A stretch of DNA of 64,000 bases from Streptomyces sp. WAC 04229. GTDB taxonomy: Bacteria; Actinomycetota; Actinomycetes; Streptomycetales; Streptomycetaceae. Where the stretch lies: NCBI RefSeq assembly GCF_003947455.1, contig NZ_QHJH01000020.1, positions 1-64,000 of the forward strand, written 5' to 3'. The position numbers and the translations under genes are program-made. The notes beneath the pieces are model-generated. The model made no database searches, was not told the origin of the DNA, and was given only the letters and a program-made list of their open reading frames with translations. This document shows, in pieces, positions 52,910 through 61,907 of the stretch (the first letter of the stretch is position 1; each line of letters opens with the position of its first letter).

Positions 52910-53863
52910 TCAACCGGATGTGTCCCGCTGCCCGACGCGCGTGACCAGACGGTCCACCCGGCGCGCCGCGGTGCGTGCCTCCCGCTCCGCCCCCGTCACC
53001 GCCTTCCGGGCCGTACGGGCCGCTTCCTCGGCGTCCCGCCGTTCCCGCCCGGTCCGGTCGAGGTCCTCGCGTGCCGCGCGCAGTTCGTCCTCCGCGGCCG
53101 ACAACGCCTCGCGGGCACGGTCGTGTTCCCCGTCCGTCCGCCGCAGCAGTGTCTCGGCGTCCGCCTGCCGGGCCTGTGCGTCCCGCAGTCGTTCCGCGGC
53201 CCGCTCCGCCTCCTGTTCGGCGCGGGCGAGGTCCTCCTGCCGTTTGCGGCGCCGCTCGGCGAGTTCGTCCTCGGCCCCGGTGCCGGCCGGTTCCTTCCGG
53301 GGCGCCGGTGCGGGTGTCGCGGGTGCGGCCGGGGAGGTGGCCGAGGGGAACTCCGACGGCGGGGCGAGCGCGACCTCCAGGCGGCCGCCGGACCACCGGT
53401 CGGCCGCTTCCTGGTCGGCGAGGACCGCGCGCAGGGTGGACTCGACCTCCCGCTGCGCCCCCTGGGACAACCGGTGCCCGGCCTCGTCGGCGAGGTGCGC
53501 GGCCTGCCGGGACAGAGCGGTGACGATGCGCCGCCGCTGCGCGGACAGCTCCCTGAGTCCGGCGGCGTCCAGGGTGCGGTGCGCCTCCCGCAGTGACTGC
53601 CCCAGCTCCAGGAACCGCCGGCTCTCCTCCGGCTGGGAGCGGGCCAGCAGGTTCGCCGCCCAGGCCGCGAGCGTGGGCCTGCGGGCGGCGTGGATCAGCC
53701 GCGCGTCGTCCTTGCGGCCGTCCGTCCGCGCGGCGGCGGCGCGTTCCTCGCGGCGGGAGACGAAGTCGGACGGCGGTGTCGTGTACAGCTCGTCGAGGAC
53801 CGCCTCGACCGAGCCCGCGTCGGAGGTGCCGGTCTTCCCGCCCTGCCCGCTCCTGCGCCGCAT
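52910..53863 (-). CDS. Coiled-coil protein of unknown function
   Basis: A 317-residue cytoplasmic protein. The N-terminal half is helical (LDELYTTPPSDFVSRREERA, LARSQPEESRRFLELGQSLR). A Pro/Ala linker lies at about 170-190. The C-terminal 120 residues are an uninterrupted Ala/Arg/Glu-rich coiled coil (ARAEQEAERAAERLRDAQAR). Such proteins are widespread in Streptomyces and unassigned. Ribosome site GGAGGCGG. Divergent from the SGNH esterase gene. Confidence 0.78.
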   Translation of the reverse strand: MRRRSGQGGKTGTSDAGSVEAVLDELYTTPPSDFVSRREERAAAARTDGRKDDARLIHAARRPTLAAWAANLLARSQPEESRRFLELGQSLREAHRTLDAAGLRELSAQRRRIVTALSRQAAHLADEAGHRLSQGAQREVESTLRAVLADQEAADRWSGGRLEVALAPPSEFPSATSPAAPATPAPAPRKEPAGTGAEDELAERRRKRQEDLARAEQEAERAAERLRDAQARQADAETLLRRTDGEHDRAREALSAAEDELRAAREDLDRTGRERRDAEEAARTARKAVTGAEREARTAARRVDRLVTRVGQRDTSG

Positions 53864-53950
53864 GCTCTTCCGCCTCCTCTCTCGGGGCCCGCGCTCACAC
53901 CTCCTGTCTACGGTCACCCCGCACGCCCCGCGACCGGAGCGGCACCCCGT

Positions 53951-53971
53951 TTGCCTAATTGAATTAGGCAA
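53951..53971. promoter_or_regulatory. 21-bp perfect palindromic operator
   Basis: TTGCCTAAT-TGA-ATTAGGCAA is a perfect 9-3-9 palindrome between the divergent coiled-coil and SGNH genes, 61 bases before the esterase start. The AT-rich arms are striking in this sequence. No regulator gene is adjacent. Confidence 0.75.
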
Positions 53972-54032
53972 GCGCATAATCGGCGAAGGAAAGCGCGACG
54001 CAGCGAGACGCATCACCATCGCCGGAGGCGAC

Positions 54033-55208
54033 ATGCACACCACGGACGGCTGGATCACCACGCCCCTCACCGGGGACCTCCTGCGGGGCGCCCTCGACCT
54101 GGAGCGCACGGAGCACGGCCTGCTGCCCCACCGGCTCCCCGCCGCGGCCCGCGCCCAGAACACCGACGGACAGCTGGCCATGGCCGAGTCCCAGCCCTCC
54201 GGCGTACGCCTCGTGCTGCGCACCCGTGCCACCGCGCTCGAACTGGACACCCTGCCCACCAAGCGGTCCTACGTCGGCGCCCCGCCGCGCCCGGAGGGGA
54301 TCTACGAACTGCTCGTCGACGGCCGCCCGTCGGGCCGGGGCAGCGTCGCGGGCGGCAACACCCTGACCATCGACATGACCACCGGCACGACGGACGTCGA
54401 GCGCGGCCCGGTCGGCACCCTGCGCTTCGCCGACCTGCCCGAGGGCGACAAGGACATCGAGATCTGGCTGCCGCACAACGAGACCACCGAACTCGTCGCC
54501 CTGCGCACCGACGCCCCCGTCGAGCCCGCCCCGGACCACGGCCGCAGGGTCTGGCTGCACCACGGCAGCTCGATCAGCCACGGCTCCGACGCCGCGGGCC
54601 CCACCACCACCTGGCCGGCGCTCGCCGCCACCCTCGGCGGCGTCGAACTCGTCAACCTCGGACTGGCCGGCAGCGCCCTGCTCGACCCGTTCACCGCGCG
54701 CGCCATGCGCGACACCCCGGCCGACCTGATCAGCGTGAAGATCGGCATCAACGTGGTCAACGCCGACCTCATGCGCCTGCGTGCCTTCGGCCCGGCCGTG
54801 CACGGCTTCCTCGACACCATCCGCGACGGCCATCCCACCACCCCGCTGCTGGTCGTCTCGCCCATCCTGTGCCCCGTCCACGAGGACACGCCCGGCCCGC
54901 TCGCCCCCGACTTCTCCGGCGTCGCCGAGGGACGGATGAGCTGGGTGGCCACGGGCGACCCGGCGGAGCGCGCGAGCGGGAAGCTGACCCTGAACGTCAT
55001 CCGGGACGAGCTGGCCAGGATCGTGGCGCAGCGGTCCGCCACCGACCCGCACCTGTCCTACCTGGACGGCCGCGACCTCTACGGCGAGGCCGACACCGCC
55101 GAACTGCCCCTGCCCGACGGCCTCCACCCGGACGCTGCCACCCACCGCCGCATGGGCGAACGCTTCGCCGAGCTGGTCTTCGCCGACCAGGGCGCCTTCA
55201 GCGGCTGA
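54033..55208 (+). CDS. SGNH/GDSL-family hydrolase
   Basis: A 391-residue esterase. The N-terminal half is a beta-rich carbohydrate-binding-like domain; the SGNH catalytic domain begins at about 170. Block I is LHHGSSISHGSD with nucleophile Ser, block III KIGINVVNAD, and block V DGLHPDAATHRRM with catalytic Asp and His. No signal peptide. It likely removes acyl groups from a sugar. The perfect palindrome upstream suggests tight control. Confidence 0.88.
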   Translation: MHTTDGWITTPLTGDLLRGALDLERTEHGLLPHRLPAAARAQNTDGQLAMAESQPSGVRLVLRTRATALELDTLPTKRSYVGAPPRPEGIYELLVDGRPSGRGSVAGGNTLTIDMTTGTTDVERGPVGTLRFADLPEGDKDIEIWLPHNETTELVALRTDAPVEPAPDHGRRVWLHHGSSISHGSDAAGPTTTWPALAATLGGVELVNLGLAGSALLDPFTARAMRDTPADLISVKIGINVVNADLMRLRAFGPAVHGFLDTIRDGHPTTPLLVVSPILCPVHEDTPGPLAPDFSGVAEGRMSWVATGDPAERASGKLTLNVIRDELARIVAQRSATDPHLSYLDGRDLYGEADTAELPLPDGLHPDAATHRRMGERFAELVFADQGAFSG

Positions 55209-55218
55209 CCCCGGTCCC

Positions 55219-55917
55219 TCACGCCCCGACGACCGCGGCGAAGCGCCGGGCGACCTCGTGCCAGACCGCCTCGGCCGCGGGCTCGTCGCGCTCCGCCCGG
55301 CGGGACAGCTCCACCGGGTCAAGTCCGCTCGCCCGGAGCCGCCCGGCGTCCCACGCCCGGACCCGGTCCGCCCCGGCCTCGGGATGGAACTGCACGCCCC
55401 ACGCCCGCTCACCGACGCGGAACGCCTGGTACGGGCACCGCTCGCTCTCCATCAGCCAGGTGGCGCCGGGCGGCAGGGCGGTGACGGCGTCCTTGTGGTG
55501 CTCGACCGCCGTCACCCGAGACGGCAGCCCCCGCAGGAGCGGATCGTCCGCGGCCTCGGACCGCAGGCTCAGCGGCGTGCTCCCGACCTCCGGTTCGCCG
55601 TGGTCGCCCCGCACCGTCCCACCCGACACCTGGGCGAGCAGCTGCCCGCCGAGACAGATCCCGAACACGGCGGCACCCCGCTCCACCGCCGCCGCGACCA
55701 CCGCGCGGGTCGGCGCGAGCCAGGGCGCGCGCTCGTCGTCGTCGGGCAGATAGCCGCCGCCGAGCACCACCACGCCCTCGTGCTCCGCACGCCGGGGGAG
55801 TGGCGCACCGGCGTACGCGTGCACCACGTCCAGCGACAGCCCTTCCGCGACCAGCCAGTCACCGAACCGGCCCGGCCCGCCACCGGCATGGTTCTGCACC
55901 ACGAGCACCCGCGCCAT
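55219..55917 (-). CDS. Class I glutamine amidotransferase
   Basis: A 232-residue GATase of the GMP-synthase-like type 1 family. The nucleophile elbow is GICLGGQLLA (Cys); the C-terminal GVQFHPEAG provides His and Glu. It releases ammonia from glutamine for an unknown partner, or acts as a gamma-glutamyl hydrolase. It is followed 10 bases on by the convergent SGNH gene. It lies 24 bases after the FemX-like gene on the same strand. Confidence 0.9.
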   Translation of the reverse strand: MARVLVVQNHAGGGPGRFGDWLVAEGLSLDVVHAYAGAPLPRRAEHEGVVVLGGGYLPDDDERAPWLAPTRAVVAAAVERGAAVFGICLGGQLLAQVSGGTVRGDHGEPEVGSTPLSLRSEAADDPLLRGLPSRVTAVEHHKDAVTALPPGATWLMESERCPYQAFRVGERAWGVQFHPEAGADRVRAWDAGRLRASGLDPVELSRRAERDEPAAEAVWHEVARRFAAVVGA

Positions 55918-55941
55918 CCACCACCCCCACGCTCCCGCGCC

Positions 55942-57063
55942 TCACCTGCGCGACATGTACAGACCCAGAGCCTTGTGCAGCACCCTGTTGAGCGGGTAGT
56001 CCCACTCGCCGAGGTACTCGACCGCCTGCCCGCCCGCGCCGACCTTGAACCGCACCAGTCCCAGCAGGTGGTTGTCCTCGTCCAGGGTGTCGGTGATGCC
56101 GCGGAAGTCGTAGACGGCCGCGCCGCCTTCGTGCGCGTCGCACATCATCCGCCACTGCAGGGCGCTGCTGGGCTGCACCTCGCGCCGGCGGGCGGTGGAC
56201 GCGCCGTAGGAGTACCAGACGTGTTCCCCGACGGTCAGCATGGTGGCCGCGGCCAGCACCTCCCCGTCGTGATGGGCGAGGTAGAGACGCATGCGGTCGG
56301 GGTCCTCGGCCGTCAGTGCGGTCCACATGCGCCGGAAGTAGCCGAGCGGCCGGGGGACGAACCGGTCCCGTTCCGCGGTCTCGACGTACAGCTCGTGGAA
56401 CGCGCCGAGATCCTCCTGGTCGCCCCGGACCACCTTCACGCCCGCCTTCTCCGCCTTCTTGATGTTGCGGCGCCACTGCTGGTTGAGGCCGTTGTGGACA
56501 GCCTCCAGCGACCGCCCCGCGAGCGGCACCTGGCAGACGTAGCGCGGCTGGCCCACCGCGAAGGCGTCCTCGGAGGCCGCTTCGGCGCGCCGCCAGCCCA
56601 TCCCGCGCAGTCGTTCCGCGATCTCGTCCGCCCCGTCCTCCCGCACCGTGGCCTCCACGTCACCGAGCCGCCGGGCCCCCGGGTCGGCGATCGCGGCCTT
56701 CACCGCGTCCGCGCTCCAGCGCCGCGCCACCACCGGGGGACCCATCTTCACCGAGAAGGCGCCCCGCGAGCGCAGATACCCGAGCATCGGCTCCAGCAGG
56801 CCCTCCAGGTCCGCGGCGCCCCAGTCGATGACCGGACCCTCGGGCAGGTACGCCAGACAGCGACGCAGCCTCGGCAAGGGCCGCATCAGCACCAGCCCGG
56901 CGCCCACGAGAGTGCCGTCCCCGTCGAACCAGCCCAGGCTCTCGGCACGCCAGTCGGGTTTCACGTCGCCCCACGCGGGGGTCTGGAGATGGCTCACGGA
57001 CGGGCGGGCCGCGACGAAACGCAGGTGTTCCTCGCGACTGATCGCCTTCACATGCCGGCTCAT
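55942..57063 (-). CDS. FemX/FemAB-like peptidoglycan aminoacyltransferase
   Basis: A 373-residue protein of the FemABX family, with two GNAT-like halves. Visible motifs are YLPEGPVIDW, QQWRRNIKKAEKAGVKVVRG, YFRRMWTALT and AVYDFRGITDTLDEDNHLLG. Fem enzymes add amino acids from tRNA to the peptidoglycan stem peptide on lipid II. Streptomyces needs a FemX for its first glycine; this may be that enzyme or a paralogue, for example for antibiotic resistance. 57064-57276 upstream holds no gene. Confidence 0.88.
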   Translation of the reverse strand: MSRHVKAISREEHLRFVAARPSVSHLQTPAWGDVKPDWRAESLGWFDGDGTLVGAGLVLMRPLPRLRRCLAYLPEGPVIDWGAADLEGLLEPMLGYLRSRGAFSVKMGPPVVARRWSADAVKAAIADPGARRLGDVEATVREDGADEIAERLRGMGWRRAEAASEDAFAVGQPRYVCQVPLAGRSLEAVHNGLNQQWRRNIKKAEKAGVKVVRGDQEDLGAFHELYVETAERDRFVPRPLGYFRRMWTALTAEDPDRMRLYLAHHDGEVLAAATMLTVGEHVWYSYGASTARRREVQPSSALQWRMMCDAHEGGAAVYDFRGITDTLDEDNHLLGLVRFKVGAGGQAVEYLGEWDYPLNRVLHKALGLYMSRR

Positions 57064-57276
57064 GGGCGGAGCCCCTTCGTTCGACGTCGTTGGGTGGGGG
57101 AGACGGCCGACGGGGTCGGTGGGGCCGCCGTCCCCTCCTCACAGGGAATACCGGCGGCGGCCGATCCGCGCGGGCTACCGGCCGTTCGGACCGCCCCGGC
57201 ACCGGCACACCCGCCGCGCTCCCGCCACCCCACCCGAGTGCCGCGCCCGGCGTGCGCACCGCTCGTCCGTACGCGT

Positions 57277-58152
57277 TCACTCCTCCTCGATGCCCAGCAG
57301 GTTCAGGAACGCCGCGGCAGCCGGGGTGAGGCCCTCCCGGCCCCAGATCACGTACTCGGCGCGGGCCGGCGCGTCCGTGACCTCGATCGTGACCGTCCCG
57401 GCCAGGCCCGCCACGTACGTCGGTGGGAGCAGGGCCACGCCGAGGCCCGCACCGACCAGCCGGGCCAGGTAGTCCGCGTTGGTCACCTCGAAGGCGACGT
57501 GGCGGGTGAGTCCGGCGGCGGTGAAGGCCAGATCGGACTGCGCCCGGCCGGCGGTCCTCGCCGGAAGGTCCACGAACACCTCCGAGGACAGCCGGCGCAG
57601 GTCGACCGAGGTCTCACCGGCGAGGGGATGGTCCGGGGAGACGACGGCGACCAGCCGCTCCCGGGCCATCTCCCGGGCCAGGACGCCCCGGGGGCGGGCG
57701 GTGACCGGGATGCCGAGGAAGGCCACTTCGATCTCGCCCTGCCTGACCCGTTCGACGAGGTCGTCGCTCGCTCCCACACTGAGACTGATCCGAGCCTTCG
57801 GATGGCGCTGGTGGAAGTCCTTGAGGACGCTCGGAACATCCACGGCGGCGACAGTGGGAATCAGCCCTACCGCGAGGCGTCCGCGAACCTCCCCGACGAC
57901 CGCCGCGACTTCGGCGGCGGCCCGCTCGGCCGCGTCCAGGCACTGTCGGGCCGCGGGCAGGAAGGCGGCGCCCGCCGGGGTCAACCGGACCCGGCGGCTG
58001 GTGCGTTCGAAGAGCCTCGCACCCAATTCCTTCTCCAGACGCGCGATCTGGTGGCTCAGCGCGGACTGGACCACCAGGCAGCGTTGCGCAGCCCGCGTGA
58101 AGCTGTTCGTCTCGGCCACGGCGATCACGTACCGCATCTGCTGAAGCTCCAT
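57277..58152 (-). CDS. LysR-family transcriptional regulator
   Basis: A 291-residue LysR regulator. HTH: ELQQMRYVIAVAETNSFTRA, VVQSALSHQIARLEKELGAR. The sensor domain follows (GRLAVGLIPTVAAVDVPSVL). Divergent from a possible small gene and the EamA and MFS transporter genes, which it probably controls. A dyad at 58162-58180 overlaps its promoter. Confidence 0.92.
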   Translation of the reverse strand: MELQQMRYVIAVAETNSFTRAAQRCLVVQSALSHQIARLEKELGARLFERTSRRVRLTPAGAAFLPAARQCLDAAERAAAEVAAVVGEVRGRLAVGLIPTVAAVDVPSVLKDFHQRHPKARISLSVGASDDLVERVRQGEIEVAFLGIPVTARPRGVLAREMARERLVAVVSPDHPLAGETSVDLRRLSSEVFVDLPARTAGRAQSDLAFTAAGLTRHVAFEVTNADYLARLVGAGLGVALLPPTYVAGLAGTVTIEVTDAPARAEYVIWGREGLTPAAAAFLNLLGIEEE

Positions 58153-58161
58153 TGATCCATC

Positions 58162-58180
58162 GTGATTCGAGATGCATCAC
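58162..58180. promoter_or_regulatory. LysR-type operator candidate
   Basis: GTGAT-N9-ATCAC, which fits the LysR T-N11-A rule, lies 10 bases upstream of the LysR start. Confidence 0.6.
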
Positions 58181-58408
58181 GTGACAAGCATGTGTTGGAC
58201 TCATCGATGTGCCAGGCCGGACACTGGTGACACCGCACACGGCAGGACTTCCTCCTCGGGCCAACTCCACTGGACAGCAGTCGGTTTGAGGCCCTGCGGC
58301 ATGACCGAGAGCCGCGCTTGCGCAGGCCCTCCCCGCCTCTCGCACCCGGGCGCACGCCGCCGAGGCATGTTCTGGCGCGCCCTGGCGCCCGTAGCACCGA
58401 AAGGACGA

Positions 58409-58513
58409 GTGACCGCCATGGCCGCGCCACCGCACACCGGGACCACCGTCGCCGACATCTGGGTGGGCCCCCGCTCCCCCGGGTCGCTTCCCAAGGGGTT
58501 CGAGGCACGATGA
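58409..58513 (+). CDS. Possible 34-residue peptide coupled to the transporter
   Basis: A frame from GTG 58409 (or ATG 58418) ends with TGA overlapping the EamA ATG as ATGA. AAAGGA precedes the GTG. The peptide (MAAPPHTGTTVADIWVGPR...GFEAR) has no recognised family. It may be a truncated gene or a coupling leader. The rest of 58181-58408 has no gene. Confidence 0.35.
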   Translation: MTAMAAPPHTGTTVADIWVGPRSPGSLPKGFEAR

Positions 58514-59436
58514 CGAGCACGCAGAGTGGACTCACGGCGGCCCTGACAGGCTTGGCTCCGGCCGTCTGGGGCAGCACCTACCTGATCACCACCGAGTTGC
58601 TGCCACCGGACCGGCCGCTCCTGGCGACCACCGTGCGAGCCCTGCCCGGCGGCCTGTTCCTGCTTGCCCTCGGCCGGAGGCTGCCTGTCGGCGTCTGGTG
58701 GTGGCGCGCGCTGGTGCTGGGCGTGCTGAACATCGGCGCCTTCAATTACCTGCTCTTCGTCGCGGCCTACCGGCTTCCGGGCGGCATCGCCGCCGTGATC
58801 ATGTCGGCACAGCCCATGTTCGTCGTGATCCTCGCCGCCTGCTTCCTCGGTGACAGGGTCAGAGGCGTCCACGCCCTGGCCTGTGTGATGGGCACCGGGG
58901 GCGTTGTGCTGCTCGTTCTCGAGGGAGGGGCGTCACTCGACACCATCGGAGTGCTCGCCGCGGCCGGCGGAGCCCTGTGCATGGCCTCGGGCATCATCCT
59001 GACCAAACGGTGGGGCCGGCCGGAGGGTGTCGGCCTGCTCACGTTCACCGGGTGGCAACTCACGGCGGGCGGCCTGGTCCTGCTGCCCTGCTGGCTGTCG
59101 CTGGAAGACCCGCCCGACCGTTTCACCGGATCCAATGTCATCGGGTTCGCCCACCTCGTCGTCTTCGGCGCGGTCCTGAGCTACATCGTCTGGTTCCGCG
59201 GCGTCGAGCGCCTGCCGGCCGTGGCGGTCTCCTTCCTCGCGCTGGGCAGCCCGGTCGTGGCGACCCTGCTGGGCTACCTCGTCATGGAGCAGACACTCTC
59301 CGCCCGCCAGATCGCCGGCATGGCCGTCGTCTTCCTGGCGGTCGTGCTCGGCAGGCCGCGCCCGCCCGAACCGGAGTCCGAGCTGACTCCCTCGGCTCCG
59401 TCCCGTACCCCCGACCCACACCTCCCCGCGCCATGA
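58510..59436 (+). CDS. EamA/DMT-family transporter (RhaT/YdcZ-like)
   Basis: A 308-residue exporter with ten helices and the duplicated EamA domain (LAPAVWGSTYLITTELLP, AFNYLLFVAAYRLPGGIAAV, TKRWGRPEGVGLLTFTGWQL). EamA carriers often export amino acids or metabolites. Coupled to the small upstream frame, and 68 bases before the MFS gene. Confidence 0.88.
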   Translation: MTSTQSGLTAALTGLAPAVWGSTYLITTELLPPDRPLLATTVRALPGGLFLLALGRRLPVGVWWWRALVLGVLNIGAFNYLLFVAAYRLPGGIAAVIMSAQPMFVVILAACFLGDRVRGVHALACVMGTGGVVLLVLEGGASLDTIGVLAAAGGALCMASGIILTKRWGRPEGVGLLTFTGWQLTAGGLVLLPCWLSLEDPPDRFTGSNVIGFAHLVVFGAVLSYIVWFRGVERLPAVAVSFLALGSPVVATLLGYLVMEQTLSARQIAGMAVVFLAVVLGRPRPPEPESELTPSAPSRTPDPHLPAP

Positions 59437-59504
59437 CCTCCCCGTTGGGCCCGGTCTCCATGAGGCATGCGCGCACCACGCCCGACCACATCCGGAGAGA
59501 TGAC

Positions 59505-60716
59505 ATGACCCTTCAAGAAGACACAAGCGCCTCCGCCGCGTCACAGAAGCAGGCGTCCCCGACTCGGGGCTGGCTGGGCGTGGCCGCCATCACCGCCAGT
59601 CTGTTCGTCTTCCTCACCACCGAACTGATGCCGATCGGCCTGCTCACTCCGCTCAGCGAAAGCCTCGAGATCTCCGTGGGCGTGGCCGGCCTCATGGTCA
59701 CGGCGCAGGGTGTCGCGGCCGGTCTCGGCGTGCCGTTCATCGTGGCCTGGACCCGGCGCGTCAACCGGCGCCGGCTCCTGACCACGCTGCTGGCCGTCCT
59801 CGCTGGCGGCAACCTGATCACCTCGATCGCCCCGAACTACCCACTGATCCTGGGCACCCGCCTGATCATGGGCTTCGCCAGCGGCGTCTTCTGGGCCATC
59901 GGCGTCAGCATGGCCATGCGCATCGTCCCCGAGAAGCACGCCAACCGGGCCGCCGCCGTCGTGATGTCCGGCATCTCGATCGCCACCGTCGTCGGCATCC
60001 CGCTCGGCACCCTGCTGGAGAGCGCCGGCGACTGGCGCACCACGTTCCTCATCTGGGCCGGCTTCAGCGCCCTGGCGTTCCTGGCGGTCGCCGCCACTGT
60101 CCCTTCCCTCCCGTCGGCCAACGCGGTCCCGGTCCGCGAGGTCTTCGGGCTGCCCATCAGGAACGTACCGCTGCGCGCGGTCCTGTGCATGGTCGTCCTC
60201 TTCGTCCTCGGTCACTTCGGTGCCTACACCTTCGTCCGCCCCTACCTGGAGCAGAGCGCCTCCGCCACCGCCGGCTTCATCACCGTCGTCCTCATCGTCT
60301 TCGGCATCGGCGGCGCGATCGGCAACTTCATCGGCGGCCAGACCGTCGGCAAGAGCCTGCGGGGCAGCTTCGTCGTGGGCGGCCTGATCCTGGTTGCCGC
60401 ACTCGTCATGCTGCTGGCCGTCGGCTCGAACGACATCGGCGTGATCGCCGCCATGATCCTCTGGGGCCTCGCCTTCGGCGTCGTCCAGCTCAGCCAGATC
60501 AACATGACGCTGGCGGCGGCTCCCGAGACCTTCGAGGCCGCGATGTCGCTCAACACCATGGCCTACAACACCTGCATCGCCTTGGGCGCACTCATCGGCG
60601 GGCTGTTCGCCGACCACGTGGGCGTCTCCGGCGTCGTCTGGTTCGGCATCGTCCTGATGGCACTCGCCGTGACCCTCCAGGCCCTCGTCGGCCGCCGGCC
60701 CGCACCCACCAGCTGA
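59505..60716 (+). CDS. MFS transporter (AraJ/CmlA-like, 12 helices)
   Basis: A 403-residue 12-helix MFS exporter. FVFLTTELMPIGLLTPLSES and GTRLIMGFASGVFWAIGVSM match the sugar/drug efflux subgroup that includes chloramphenicol exporters. The ribosome site is GGAGAGA. Second transporter of the LysR-divergent unit. Confidence 0.92.
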   Translation: MTLQEDTSASAASQKQASPTRGWLGVAAITASLFVFLTTELMPIGLLTPLSESLEISVGVAGLMVTAQGVAAGLGVPFIVAWTRRVNRRRLLTTLLAVLAGGNLITSIAPNYPLILGTRLIMGFASGVFWAIGVSMAMRIVPEKHANRAAAVVMSGISIATVVGIPLGTLLESAGDWRTTFLIWAGFSALAFLAVAATVPSLPSANAVPVREVFGLPIRNVPLRAVLCMVVLFVLGHFGAYTFVRPYLEQSASATAGFITVVLIVFGIGGAIGNFIGGQTVGKSLRGSFVVGGLILVAALVMLLAVGSNDIGVIAAMILWGLAFGVVQLSQINMTLAAAPETFEAAMSLNTMAYNTCIALGALIGGLFADHVGVSGVVWFGIVLMALAVTLQALVGRRPAPTS

Positions 60717-60861
60717 CCCCTCCCGACCGGCACGCCCCAACACCGTGTCCCGACGATCTCTGTCTGCCGGTGGCAGGGACGCCGGACTGCCCAGAGACTG
60801 TTCGGAAGGGGGTCTGTGCTAGCTCACCCCCACCCGGACGGTGCGGGACAGGAAGGAGCGA

Positions 60862-61866
60862 ATGGCCATGGCACGGGCGATCTGGACCGGTGTGATCACG
60901 TTCGGGCTGGTCTCCGTGCCCGTCGGTCTCTTCACCGCGACCGAGGACCACACGGTCCACTTCCACCAGTTGCAGCGCGGCACCTCGGACCGGATCCGCA
61001 ACCGGCGGGTCAACGAGCGCACCGGCGACGAGGTCGACGCCGCCGACATCGTCAAGGGATTCGAGGTGAGCGACGGCGAGTACGTCGTCGTGGAGCCCGG
61101 CGAACTCGACGAGATCGCGCCGGGCCGCTCCCGCACCCTGGAGATCACCGACTTCGTCGACCTGGACCGGATCGAGCCGGTGTACTTCGGCCGCACCTAC
61201 TACGTCGCCCCGCGCGGTGAGGCATACCTCAAGGTCTACGAGTTGCTGCGCACCGCCCTCGCCGAGACGGGCAAGGCCGGCGTCGCCACCTTCGTGATGC
61301 GCAACCGGCAGTACCTCACCGCGCTCCGGGCCGAGGACCGGGTCCTGCTGCTCCAGACGCTGCACTGGGCCGACGAGGTCCGCGACCCGGTCGAGGAACT
61401 GCCCGAGCTGCCGACGGGCCGGGTGGGCCGCGGCAAGGAACTGGACATGGCGCTGCGGCTGGTCGACGCCCTCAGCGGCCCCTGGGACCCGGCCCGCTAC
61501 CACGACACGTACCAGGAGAAGGTCCGCGAGCTGGTCCGGGCCAAGGCCGAGGGCGAGGAGATCGCCGTCGCGGAGGAGGCACCGCGGGCCACCGACGTCG
61601 TCGACCTGATGGACGTACTGCGGGGCAGCCTGGAACAGGCGGGGGGCGCGGGCGGCAAGCGGCAGTCCGCACCGCGGAAGAAGGCCGCCGCCCCCTCGCG
61701 CGGGGCCCGGCCCAAGCGGTCCGAACTGCGGGAGCTGAGCAAGGCCGAGCTGTACCAGCGGGCCACCGAACAGGACATCGCCGGACGCTCGAAGATGAGC
61801 CGGGGCCAGCTCGTCGACGCGCTCACCGGTGCCGGCGGCCGCCGCAAGAAGAAGAGCGCCGCCTGA
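60862..61866 (+). CDS. ku: Ku protein (non-homologous end joining)
   Basis: A 334-residue bacterial Ku. The core (residues 1-255) begins [20 protein letters not shown] and contains [18 protein letters not shown] segments. A basic Lys/Arg/Ala stretch follows, then a small SAP/Rho-N-like helix pair ([32 protein letters not shown]). Ku bridges DNA ends for LigD. ATG 60862 or 60868 may be the start; AGGAG lies upstream. No ligD gene is in this window. Confidence 0.95.
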   Translation: MAMARAIWTGVITFGLVSVPVGLFTATEDHTVHFHQLQRGTSDRIRNRRVNERTGDEVDAADIVKGFEVSDGEYVVVEPGELDEIAPGRSRTLEITDFVDLDRIEPVYFGRTYYVAPRGEAYLKVYELLRTALAETGKAGVATFVMRNRQYLTALRAEDRVLLLQTLHWADEVRDPVEELPELPTGRVGRGKELDMALRLVDALSGPWDPARYHDTYQEKVRELVRAKAEGEEIAVAEEAPRATDVVDLMDVLRGSLEQAGGAGGKRQSAPRKKAAAPSRGARPKRSELRELSKAELYQRATEQDIAGRSKMSRGQLVDALTGAGGRRKKKSAA

Positions 61867-61886
61867 GCGGGAGACCCGGCTCAGGC
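61861..61886. terminator. Bidirectional terminator between ku and the sigma gene
   Basis: GCCTGAGC and GCTCAGGC form an 8-bp stem, with an inner GGG/CCC, overlapping the ku stop codon. Convergent genes flank it. Confidence 0.6.
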
Positions 61887-61907
61887 GGCGCACCGCCGAT
61901 CAGATGC

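Noticed and set aside
53951..53971. Iron box (DmdR/IdeR) reading of the palindrome
   Set aside because: The arms are TTGCCTAAT/ATTAGGCAA, not the TTAGGTTAG-type consensus.
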